Shown in pieces: positions 31,154-38,727 of a stretch of DNA of 64,000 bases. The translations under genes were made by a program, and so were the position numbers. The notes under the pieces were generated by a model. That model had not been told where the DNA came from. It saw only the letters and a program-made list of their open reading frames with translations, and made no database searches. Positions within the stretch are counted from its first letter, which is position 1. Each line of letters begins with the position of its first letter. This DNA is from Bog-473 sp963770645 (GTDB taxonomy: Bacteria > Actinomycetota > Acidimicrobiia > Acidimicrobiales > RAAP-2), in contig CAVYQL010000004.1 in NCBI GenBank assembly GCA_963770645.1, positions 1,302,001-1,366,000 of the forward strand, given 5' to 3'.

Positions 31154-32764
31154 TCACCCCGAGAAGTGCGGGAGAGTCACCCAGGACGGCCGGCCCGGGT
31201 CGTGGTACACGGCCTGCTCTGCGGACCGCAGCGTGGTGGCGGTAGCAGGCGGATCTCCGGTGCCGAGATTGCGGGCGTAGACGGGGTGGGCCCCACTGGA
31301 GACCAGGACCCGCAGGCGATGACCGGTTCCGAAGGTGTGACCGATGGGCCACAGGGCCACCGCCGCCGTGAACGTCCCGTCCGGATTTCGGCGGATGGAC
31401 GCAGGGTCAAAGCGCTGCAGACCGTCGCACACGTTGTCGGACCGGCCGTCGGGTGACACGTCGCAGATCCGGACGAAGAAGTCCGTATGATCCAGGCTTG
31501 AGCCGACGTGAAGCTCTGCCGCCACCGGACCGACGAGCTCGAGAGGCTCGCCCAGCTCGTCTGAGGTGTAGACGAGGACGTCGTGGCGCGCCTCGAGAGG
31601 CCGGTTGTCTATGCTGCCCCCGGTAAGCATGCCGATGCCGCCCATCGACGGCGTGGGGTCGGCGGGGTCGTAGCGGTAGCGGTCCGGCTCCGACGGTGTC
31701 TCCGGCGGCGTGAGCGCCAGGTGGCTCCCGCCATGGAGGTACCAGCGGGTCGGCTCCGAGGTTGGTGGCCAATCCGGCAGGTCGCGCCAGCGTCCGCCTT
31801 CGCCCTGCACGTGGACCTTTACCGGGGTGGGGTCGAGCAGTCCCTCCCGGCCGAGTAACCACGTATCGAACCAGTCCAGTGGGGCGTCGGTCATGCCGCC
31901 CTCTCCTCCCCCGCCGAGGTGTCCGCCGGCACCGATGCGCAGATGCACGGGGGCGGGCGATGCGCGCAGGACGGCGTAGTCCTGCACCACGCCGGGCAGC
32001 GGGTAATCGTGCCAGCCGTCGACGAGCAGGGTCGGCACCGTCCAGTCCGCCAGCAGGGGCCGGAAGTCCACAGGATCCCAAAAGCCATCCCCAACACTGC
32101 CGTGGGTGAGCTGGTCGTGATAGAGCTGCAAGTCGACACCGGTGAGCCGTAAGATCACCTCACCGAGAGGTAGGTGGTCGAAGCCCGCCTTCAGCTCGGC
32201 CATTTGCCGCTCGATGCCCTCGGGGGAGATGTCGGTGGTGGGGACGGCGTCGGCCTGCTTGTTGAACTGGGTGGCGCCGGCGTCCCAGGGGACAATCACT
32301 TCGAGCGCCAGCGAGCCTCCCGGGTACCACGAGTAAGCACGCACCGAAGTCGACAGAGCGACGGCCATGGCCTTGAGGTGCGGCGGCCTGGTGGAGGCCA
32401 GCGCCCACTGAGTGAAGCCCATGTAGCTAGCACCGAACGTGCCCATACTGCCGTTGAACCAAGGCTGCGATGCGATCCAGTCCGCTGTGTCTCGCCCGTC
32501 CGGCGCTTCGGCGAAGTAACTGTGCGTGCCACCCGACCCGTCCGTGCCCCGGCACGCCTGCAGGACGTAGCGGTAGCCGCGGGCGGCGAACTCCGGGCCC
32601 ATGGCTGAGGCGAAGTTGGCCCTGCCGTACGGTGTGCGCTCCAAGATGGTAGGAGCGTCGTTGATGCCCACGGGGTGGTAGACGTCGGCCAGGAGCCCCG
32701 TCCCGTCAGACACCGTGACCTTGACGTCCCGCTCAACCTCGACTTCGTTGGTGCGCTCCCGCAT
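31154..32764 (-). CDS. CocE/NonD family hydrolase (X-Pro dipeptidyl-peptidase-like)
   Basis: The 536-residue protein has the N-terminal domain start VTVSDGTGLLADVYHP and RTPYGR. The Ser nucleophile lies in GTFGASYMGFTQWALAS (G-x-S-x-x-G), the acid Asp probably in VPTLLVDGWHDYPLPG, and the C-terminal jelly-roll begins near DVLVYTSDELGEPLELVGPV. Members cleave acyl-peptide, cocaine or glutaryl-7-ACA-type esters and amides. It lacks a signal peptide, so it is cytosolic. There is no repeat copy beside it, which marks a local break in the cassette-like pattern. Confidence 0.88.
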   Translation of the reverse strand: MRERTNEVEVERDVKVTVSDGTGLLADVYHPVGINDAPTILERTPYGRANFASAMGPEFAARGYRYVLQACRGTDGSGGTHSYFAEAPDGRDTADWIASQPWFNGSMGTFGASYMGFTQWALASTRPPHLKAMAVALSTSVRAYSWYPGGSLALEVIVPWDAGATQFNKQADAVPTTDISPEGIERQMAELKAGFDHLPLGEVILRLTGVDLQLYHDQLTHGSVGDGFWDPVDFRPLLADWTVPTLLVDGWHDYPLPGVVQDYAVLRASPAPVHLRIGAGGHLGGGGEGGMTDAPLDWFDTWLLGREGLLDPTPVKVHVQGEGGRWRDLPDWPPTSEPTRWYLHGGSHLALTPPETPSEPDRYRYDPADPTPSMGGIGMLTGGSIDNRPLEARHDVLVYTSDELGEPLELVGPVAAELHVGSSLDHTDFFVRICDVSPDGRSDNVCDGLQRFDPASIRRNPDGTFTAAVALWPIGHTFGTGHRLRVLVSSGAHPVYARNLGTGDPPATATTLRSAEQAVYHDPGRPSWVTLPHFSG

Positions 32765-32974
32765 GCCGACTCCCTTTGCGACCGGACCTCCAACAGTTCG
32801 CGAGTAACAAACCCTATGTCAAGGCCCCCTGGCCTGGAGTAGCACCGGGTATTGGTTCGTTGGTTCTTTGACGCTGATCTGGGTTTTTGAAGCGGTGGCT
32901 GTGCTCGGCCTATTGCGCGTCATACAGCAACCGGACAAGCTTAAAAACGCTTTCGCTTGACGAAGGGAGGACGG

Positions 32975-34363
32975 GTGCGCCTGGTCGAGACCGACTACCT
33001 CATTGTGGGCGCCGGTGCCACTGGGATGGCGTTCGTCGACACGTTGGTCGCCGAGTCGGACGTCGACGTGGTCATGGTTGACCGGCGGCATCGTCCTGGC
33101 GGTCACTGGCTCGATGCCTATCCGTTCGTACGTCTCCACCAACCGTCGGCGTACTACGGAGTTAACTCGCGTGTGCTTGGCAACGACCGCGTCGACGACT
33201 CCGGTCCAAACGCCGGCTTCTACGAACGTTCCACGGCTGCGGAGATCTGTGACTACTACAACCGTGTGCTTCAAGAACACCTTCTTACTTCCGGACGCGT
33301 GCGGTTCCTCCTAATGTCTGATTATCGCGGCAGCGATGCCGGCGGCCATCACATCATTTCCCGGCTGACTGGTGCCGAGACGACCGTGACGGTGCGCCGC
33401 AAGTTCGTCGACGCCACCTATGTCGAGTCATCGATACCGTCAAGGCATTCCCCGATGTACGAGATTGACGCGGGCGTGCATGTGATCCCGCCGAACGCGC
33501 TTGTCGACCTTGACGAGCCAGCAACAGGGTTCACCGTCATCGGCGCGGGCAAGACCGCGATGGATACCTGCAGCTGGCTCCTCGATGCGGGCGTCGATCC
33601 AGACCACATCCGTTGGATCCGGCCGCGCGATGGGTGGTTCTTAAACCGCGCCTTCATGCAGCCTCTTGAATTGGTCGCGTCGTACATGCAGCTTCAAGCG
33701 CGCTGGGTGGAAAGTGCCGCGGTTTGCGGCAACGCGACCGACTTTGTCCGCCGGCTTGAGGCTGACGGCGTAATGATCAGGATCGACCCGAATGTGGAGC
33801 CGGGGGTGTTCCGTGGCGCCACGCTTAGCCTGCTGGAGCTGGACGCTCTTCGGAGCATCGAGAACGTGGTGCGGCTCGGCCGTGTCCAGCGCATCGGAAC
33901 CAAACACATGGTGTTCGACGAAGGCTCTCTCTCCGCGGACGCACGGCAGATTTACGTCGATTGCACTGCTGAGGGTCTGCCGCCGGTGTCCCCGCGTCCT
34001 GTCTTTGAGGCCGATCGAATCACCCCTCAGTACGTCACCATCGGCGTTGCCCCCTGGAGTGCGGCCACCATTGCGGCCGTTGAGGCATCGGGCCAGGATG
34101 AGACTCGCAAGAACGAGCTGTGTCCACCAGTCGCCTTCACGGGCGAAACATCTTCGCTCCTACCTATTTCGCGCGCCGGCATTGCAGGTCTTGTCGCGCG
34201 CTCTGCTGAACCCGAGCTTTCGGCATGGACCGAACAGTGTCGGCTCAATCCGGCACGCGGAGCAGCTGAGCACCTTGACGAGCCCAAGGTGAAAGAGGCG
34301 TTCACATCGCTCGCTGCCAACATCGGATCCGCGATGGAGAACCTCGAACACGTGCTCGCCTGA
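32975..34363 (+). CDS. FAD-dependent oxidoreductase (FMO-like)
   Basis: I choose the GTG at 32975 because GAAGGGAGG (32962-32970) precedes it. The TTG at 32957 would put that site inside the gene. The roughly 462-residue protein begins RLVETDYLIVGAGATGMAFV (FAD GxGxxG) with GGHWLDAYPFVRLHQPSAYY downstream. A second Rossmann motif FTVIGAGKTAMDTCSWLLDA lies near residue 190. This layout matches flavin-containing monooxygenase-like proteins of unknown substrate. It is divergent from the CocE-type hydrolase. Confidence 0.85.
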   Translation: MRLVETDYLIVGAGATGMAFVDTLVAESDVDVVMVDRRHRPGGHWLDAYPFVRLHQPSAYYGVNSRVLGNDRVDDSGPNAGFYERSTAAEICDYYNRVLQEHLLTSGRVRFLLMSDYRGSDAGGHHIISRLTGAETTVTVRRKFVDATYVESSIPSRHSPMYEIDAGVHVIPPNALVDLDEPATGFTVIGAGKTAMDTCSWLLDAGVDPDHIRWIRPRDGWFLNRAFMQPLELVASYMQLQARWVESAAVCGNATDFVRRLEADGVMIRIDPNVEPGVFRGATLSLLELDALRSIENVVRLGRVQRIGTKHMVFDEGSLSADARQIYVDCTAEGLPPVSPRPVFEADRITPQYVTIGVAPWSAATIAAVEASGQDETRKNELCPPVAFTGETSSLLPISRAGIAGLVARSAEPELSAWTEQCRLNPARGAAEHLDEPKVKEAFTSLAANIGSAMENLEHVLA

Positions 34364-34552
34364 ACAGTCGCGGATCAATCTGATATGTGCGTCTGCACCC
34401 TCAACAAACCGCCATCCGAGCGGACATTCGGCATGTAGCCGAGTAGCGACATGGGCGGCGGGTCGCCGCGGGCACACGTGCTTGGGTCGCGCTCCGTTGT
34501 GAACCGTCGTCACCCGGTGCTGGCGACCAGGTCCTCTGCTCGGAGTAATCCC
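34364..34552. other. Intergenic stretch
   Basis: CGGCGGGTCGCCGCG near 34453 forms a short hairpin that may end the flavoprotein transcript. CACCCGGTGCTGGCGACC near 34512 is at best a degenerate repeat copy. No gene is seen. Confidence 0.3.
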
Positions 34553-35050
34553 CTATGCAGCGACCTCGGCGAGCAGGGCGTCGATCTGGGACATGCATGC
34601 CCTCATGCCTTCGGCTACGCCCGTGGCGATCGCTCGCTCCATCCCTTCGAGCGAGTCGAAATGCGTCGTGAGGATCATCCGCGTCGCGTCGCCCACCCCT
34701 TCGATGTCGATCTCCATGCGAGTCATGGAATGGCCGTCGCTTGGCGTTCCGTCATCGTCGACGATGGCGTCTTCGACCACAAGCCTGGTAGGCGCGTCGA
34801 CCTCAATTACGTTCCAGGTGCCGTCGAATCTTTCGCCGTCCCCGGGTCCGGACATGAAGTAGGTAATCGTGCCGCCCGGCATGAGGTCGTGATGCTCGAA
34901 GGTGGCCGGGAATCCTGGCGGACCCCACCACCGCTCGAGTAGGCGCGGGTCGGCCCACAGCTGCCACACGTTGGTGATGGACGTCTTGAACACCGCAGTG
35001 ATGACCATCGTCTTGGCCTCTGCGTTCTTGTCGATATTCCAAACGGTCAT
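34553..35050 (-). CDS. SRPBCC/AHSA1-domain protein
   Basis: The ATG at 35050 overlaps the ArsR stop by four bases and opens MTVWNIDKNAEAKTMVITAV. The 165-residue START-like domain carries the AHSA1 signature: VWQLWADPRLLERWWGPPGF, TITYFMSGPGDGERFDGTW, VEDAIVDDDGTPSDGHSMT and the C-terminal helix SLEGMERAIATGVAEGM. Such proteins bind hydrophobic ligands and commonly pair with an ArsR regulator, as here. The ligand is unknown. Confidence 0.9.
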   Translation of the reverse strand: MTVWNIDKNAEAKTMVITAVFKTSITNVWQLWADPRLLERWWGPPGFPATFEHHDLMPGGTITYFMSGPGDGERFDGTWNVIEVDAPTRLVVEDAIVDDDGTPSDGHSMTRMEIDIEGVGDATRMILTTHFDSLEGMERAIATGVAEGMRACMSQIDALLAEVAA

Positions 35051-35400
35051 TCGCTTTCCTTCCCAGTGGTTCCGTTGAGGACGCCTTCGAAGCGTTCGAG
35101 GCGGGCCCGCCACACCGTTTCGAGTTCATCGAGAAGCGCGCGTGCGCGGCGAAGTTGATTGACTTCGCCGCGCACAAGTTGTTCCCGTCCGCTCCGGTGC
35201 TTTGAGACGAGACCGGCGTTGACCAGGACCTCGACGTGCTTCTGCACCACGGTGAGGCTGATCGGATACAGCCGGCCGAGCTCGCTCACGGAGCGCTCAC
35301 GGTCGAGCGTCTTCGTGACGATGTCGCGCCGTGTTGCATCGCTGAGTGCGAAAAACAACCGGTCGGTCCGTTTCTCGCGCTCCTGAGTTCCTACAACCAT
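35047..35400 (-). CDS. ArsR-family regulator of the SRPBCC operon
   Basis: The 117-residue winged helix begins TDRLFFALSDATRRDIVTKT and continues RERSVSELGRLYPISLTVVQ and KHVEVLVNAGLVSKHRSGRE, the SdpR/ArsR helix-turn-helix. No metal-binding cysteines are present, so it is not a metal sensor. The ATG lies within a 22-bp perfect palindrome (35390-35411), so the gene very likely represses itself. The mRNA may be leaderless, as no ribosome-binding site is visible. Confidence 0.88.
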   Translation of the reverse strand: MVVGTQEREKRTDRLFFALSDATRRDIVTKTLDRERSVSELGRLYPISLTVVQKHVEVLVNAGLVSKHRSGREQLVRGEVNQLRRARALLDELETVWRARLERFEGVLNGTTGKESE

Positions 35401-35411
35401 ATGGTTGTAGG
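35390..35411. promoter_or_regulatory. Perfect 22-bp palindromic operator over the arsR start
   Basis: CCTACAACCAT followed by its exact inverse ATGGTTGTAGG. The arsR start codon is the right end of the first arm (35398-35400). A bound dimer would cover the transcription and translation start. Confidence 0.8.
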
Positions 35412-35527
35412 ATTACACCTCTCGCCGACGATGTCAATCGGGCAGGGCGAACGGTGTTCGCCGGGAGGTTGTCCCTGGACGCGTGGCACAGGGTCCGTGA
35501 CCGATGCCACGCTTGACCACGCTCACC

Positions 35528-35542
35528 GCCGGCGCAGGGGGC
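35528..35542 (+). repeat. Extragenic repeat, copy 22
   Basis: GCCGGCGCAGGGGGC, continuing TACC as in copy 2, is 21 bases from the DinB stop at 35564. Confidence 0.5.
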
Positions 35543-35563
35543 TACCTGTCGCCCACCCATCAG

Positions 35564-36091
35564 CTACGTCAACACGAGCCACTGTTTGCCGTCCAAGAGC
35601 TCTCGCACGACATCGAGCTGTCCGGCGTGACACGCCGTCTCGACAATGACATGAAGGATGATTTCTCGAAGGGAGTCGATTCTCCAATCGCCGAATTGCT
35701 CAGGTGGCCACCACAGTGGTTTGGCTTCGAGAGGAATTGGGTCAATGATTTGATTGGCCCGGGCGGTCTCTTCCAGGTATCTCTCGAAGACATCTGAACC
35801 GGGCACTTCTGAGCCCACCCTCCAGGCTTTATCGCCTTTCGCAAGTCCATCGATCGCATCTTGGTCGCCAGCCACCACTGCTGAGAACCAGAATCGCTCG
35901 ACGTCCAATGTCAGGTGCTGGACGAGTCCGAGGATCGTCCAGCCCGAGGGCAACACGGACCTCCGCAGGTCTGCTTCTCCGAGCCCATCGAGGATTCCCA
36001 GAACATGGCTGCGTTGAGCATCGAGGCGTGCGAGTAATGCCGAGGTCTCTGTGTGTTGCGTGGATGGCGGCACGCTCCTATTTTCCCGCAA
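35564..36091 (-). CDS. DinB/DUF664 family protein
   Basis: The 175-residue four-helix protein has the DinB-like metal ligands: His in GLVQHLTLDVERFWF and a C-terminal His pair in ILHVIVETACHAGQLDVVRE. It also has SGWTILGLVQHL near residue 50. DinB_2/DUF664 proteins are related to mycothiol- or bacillithiol-dependent enzymes; the reaction here is unknown. Its length is normal and the gene stands alone. Confidence 0.85.
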   Translation of the reverse strand: MRENRSVPPSTQHTETSALLARLDAQRSHVLGILDGLGEADLRRSVLPSGWTILGLVQHLTLDVERFWFSAVVAGDQDAIDGLAKGDKAWRVGSEVPGSDVFERYLEETARANQIIDPIPLEAKPLWWPPEQFGDWRIDSLREIILHVIVETACHAGQLDVVRELLDGKQWLVLT

Positions 36092-36644
36092 TTCTTAGAT
36101 TCCATACCGAAGATCTTGGTGATGTCCCACCGTGCCGATCCGACCGATCGACCGATCAAGGCACGACATCGCTGTGCCACGTGTGCTCTCGTCGGCTCTA
36201 GTGCCTGACCTGCGGCCCCTGTCCCCTGTGACAACAGCGAAGGCCTTGGCCAGGTATCGGACGTCACCCCAGGCCACCGGGGGAGGGCAAAGTCTGGCCA
36301 ATATTTTTTTGACTTCCCGACGGCGTATGGGGCAGCGTTTTCACTCTGCGCTCACACCACTGGAGTGTGCAGAAGGGTGGTCAGCTAATAGAAAAACCAG
36401 AAACAAGCCGCTCACGATTTTTCAAAGTACATGATGAGGTCGATTTGCATGACCCACCCAACCCAGCGGCTGGAGCCTCCTACGACTCGCGCAGTTCTAA
36501 CGGCGCTCGTAGTGACCGTCGGAACGGTTTCGAGCACGCTCTAGGTCGTGCTCTGGTACACGCAGAGTCCGGTTCACAGCGGTGCACTGGGGCACGCTGC
36601 AACCCACCTGATTTTGGCCTCATCTTGCATGAGAGACTTGCCGA
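36092..36644. other. 550-bp stretch without a supported gene
   Basis: Short frames on both strands lack ribosome-binding sites and family features. The stretch is locally AT-richer (36300-36310 has an A/T run, 36395-36430 is A-rich), unlike its surroundings, which hints at foreign or decayed DNA. It holds repeat copy 23 and GCACTGGGGCACGC at 36585, a possible further half-copy. Confidence 0.4.
36317..36334 (+). repeat. Extragenic repeat, copy 23
   Basis: CCGACGGCGTATGGGGCA contains the full GGCGTATGGGGCA core. No minus-strand stop is near, so any gene that once adjoined it is lost. Confidence 0.6.
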
Positions 36645-37040
36645 ATGGCTAGCTTAGACCTGGTCACGCTCGTCGTGAAGAGCTATGACCCGGCGATTGA
36701 GTTTTTCGTTGAGAAGCTCGGATTTGAGTTGGTAGAGGATTCTCCAGCAGTTACGAACGACGGACATTCGAAACGATGGGTCGTCGTGCGTCCGCCAGGA
36801 GGTCAGACTGGCGTTCTTCTCGCACAGGCCGATGGAGAGAACCAAGCTTCCATTGTTGGACGCCAAGTGGCCGGTCGTGTCGGCTTCTTTTTGCGTGTAG
36901 ACGATTTCGCTCAGGCACACGACCGAATGGCGTCCGTCGGTGTCGAGTTCGTTAGCCCTCCACGCACCGAGCCATACGGAAGAGTCGCTGTGTTCTTGGA
37001 CATCGCGGGCAATCGCTGGGACTTGATCGGTCCTTACTAG
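36645..37040 (+). CDS. VOC-superfamily (glyoxalase/bleomycin-resistance-like) protein
   Basis: The 131-residue protein has the paired beta-alpha-beta-beta-beta modules of the VOC fold: LVTLVVKSYDPAIEFFVEKL, GFELVEDSPAVTNDGHSKRW, VGFFLRVDDFAQAHDRMASV and EPYGRVAVFLDIAGNRWDLI. Metal-ligand positions are partly conserved (E in EPYG, D near the end). Small-molecule modification or binding is expected. It is a plus-strand gene with repeat copies on both sides. Confidence 0.88.
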   Translation: MASLDLVTLVVKSYDPAIEFFVEKLGFELVEDSPAVTNDGHSKRWVVVRPPGGQTGVLLAQADGENQASIVGRQVAGRVGFFLRVDDFAQAHDRMASVGVEFVSPPRTEPYGRVAVFLDIAGNRWDLIGPY

Positions 37041-37073
37041 ACGGGGCGCACGCCGCCAACGACTACACCCAAG

Positions 37074-37089
37074 GCCGGCGGACTGGACA
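37074..37089 (+). repeat. Extragenic repeat, copy 24 (last convincing copy)
   Basis: GCCGGCGGACTGGACA lies 25 bases from the stop of the methyltransferase remnant at 37114. I found no clear copy to the right of here. Confidence 0.65.
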
Positions 37090-37113
37090 CTCAGTGAAGA
37101 CGCACTCGTTGGC

Positions 37114-37972
37114 TCAACGGGCGACGGCCAAGACGATTTGGGATGTCAGGTGGGAGGTAATGGCTCCGCTGCGATCGGTCAGCCCCCGCAGCTTGTCGGC
37201 GACGGCCGAACCTAGGGCAGCCCGTACGTCGCTGCTGAGAGCACCTATCTCCGCTGCCAACCCTGAAGCGGCCAAGCTGCGGTCAAGTTGAGGAGCGCCG
37301 CCCTCAAAACGTACCGACCGAGCCATCTCGTCTACGGAGACTTCGCCAAACCCTGCGGCAGTCACCATGTCCGCCAAGGCCCGTGGCGCATGCATGCCCC
37401 ACGGTCCCCCGGCATAGCGTTCTGCCGGGTCGGGACCCATGACCTCACCGATGGCGTCCCTGAGGGCGGCGAACGGAGGGCAGGTGTCGACGCTGGACCA
37501 TATGGCCACACCCCAATCGGCCACCAGGGCGCAGTGCCCGACGCATCTCAGCTAACGCTCCCTGGCGGTCGGGAAAGAACTGGAGCCCCTGCTGGCAACA
37601 GACCACGTCGAACGAGGCCCCTGCAGCGGCGAGGGGTACGGCAAGGCTGAGACGGTATTCGATCGGGGATCCGCCGGCGACACTTCCTTTCGCCTCGGCA
37701 ACTGCGAGCATCGCAGCGCTCAGGTCGGTTGCAAGCACGTGACCGGATGGGCCTAATCGAGCAGAGGCCAGCCGTGCCACGGTGCCAGGCCCCGTGGCGA
37801 CGTCCAGCAGTCGTTCTCCCGAGGTGACCACTAGAGCGTCGAGGAGATACTCACCCTAGGGCGTGAACATGGGCCCTACGAGCGCCTCTTCGTAGGCCTC
37901 CATCCCGTCGGTCGACGCCGTCGCAAACGCGGCACTCCATTCGTGTGCTTCGTCGTCGCAGCCGGCTGACAT
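37114..37972 (-). pseudogene. UbiE-type methyltransferase with stop and frame break
   Basis: The first part (MSAGCDDEAHEWSAAFATAS ... EEALVGPMFTP) is closed by TAG at 37856-37858. The family has Trp at this place before GEYLLDAL, so TGG has become TAG. The frame then continues LDVATGPGTVARLASARLG (motif I) and PIEYRLSLAVPLAAAGASFD, and breaks again near 37520 (RPGGRL then VADWGVAIWSSVDTCPPF). Two lesions make real decay more likely than a single sequencing error. Confidence 0.75.
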
Positions 37973-38107
37973 GCGAGCCGGGCCTCCCTGCTCGAGCGCA
38001 ATCGCGCCGATCCTAGATGAGTTCCTCGGGTACTGGGACACTCACTCGCAGCCCATCCTTAGACCCGAGAGCGACTTCGTGACCTACCGTCGATTCAACG
38101 CCAGTCC

Positions 38108-38473
38108 CTACTTTTGGGGGACGTACAGCGCGCCGCAAACCGTCTGCGCTCGACGTGGGCTCGGAGGTGTCAGGGGCAACTCGGCTCCGTCGGGCATACG
38201 CGTGATCGACGCAGTCACTCCGGTAGCCGCATAGGTGGTGAAGTTGATCAGAGTGCCCTTTGGCACGACCGTCCCGAGGACGTTCGTACTTCTCTTGGTC
38301 AGCGTAAGGTCGCCCGACACCGACGATGTGTGCGGGTTGAAGATCAAGATGAGGCGATCGTGGGGGGTACTCAGGGCCAGACCTACACCAACCCGACCCG
38401 AGGCGTCCTTCGTCCGTCCGAGCAGGGTGACGCCGGGAGGCCGTTCCACCACCTTCAAGAGCGCGGCTCGCAC
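38108..38473 (-). pseudogene. C-terminal fragment of a CU044_5270-like (anti-sigma-associated) protein
   Basis: The 121-codon frame RAALLKVVERPPGVTLLGRT and DASGRVGVGLALSTPHDRLI matches the C-terminal part of the secreted proteins often encoded with ECF sigma factors in actinobacteria. Upstream, a stop cuts the frame at the point where several hundred residues of the usual protein should begin, and no sigma factor is adjacent. I treat it as a remnant; the match is from memory of the family pattern. Confidence 0.45.
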
Positions 38474-38727
38474 CGCGGGGCTCCCCCGACCTGGTCACCG
38501 GCTGGGCAGCAGCCCCCGCTGATCACCTCGGCGAAGCTTCAGAGCCACGACGCCGAGATGACCATCGCCAAGGCGGGGCCAACTGCTCCGGGCAGTATCC
38601 ATGTGGCGCGTTAACCGCACGCAAATCACCAGGTGCCGAGGCTGACGGTTCGTCAGAGGGCTCTCGCCGACCTGCTGAGGGACCACAAACGAATCGTCGG
38701 ACCAGCGGAATACGCTCAGGCCTCACC

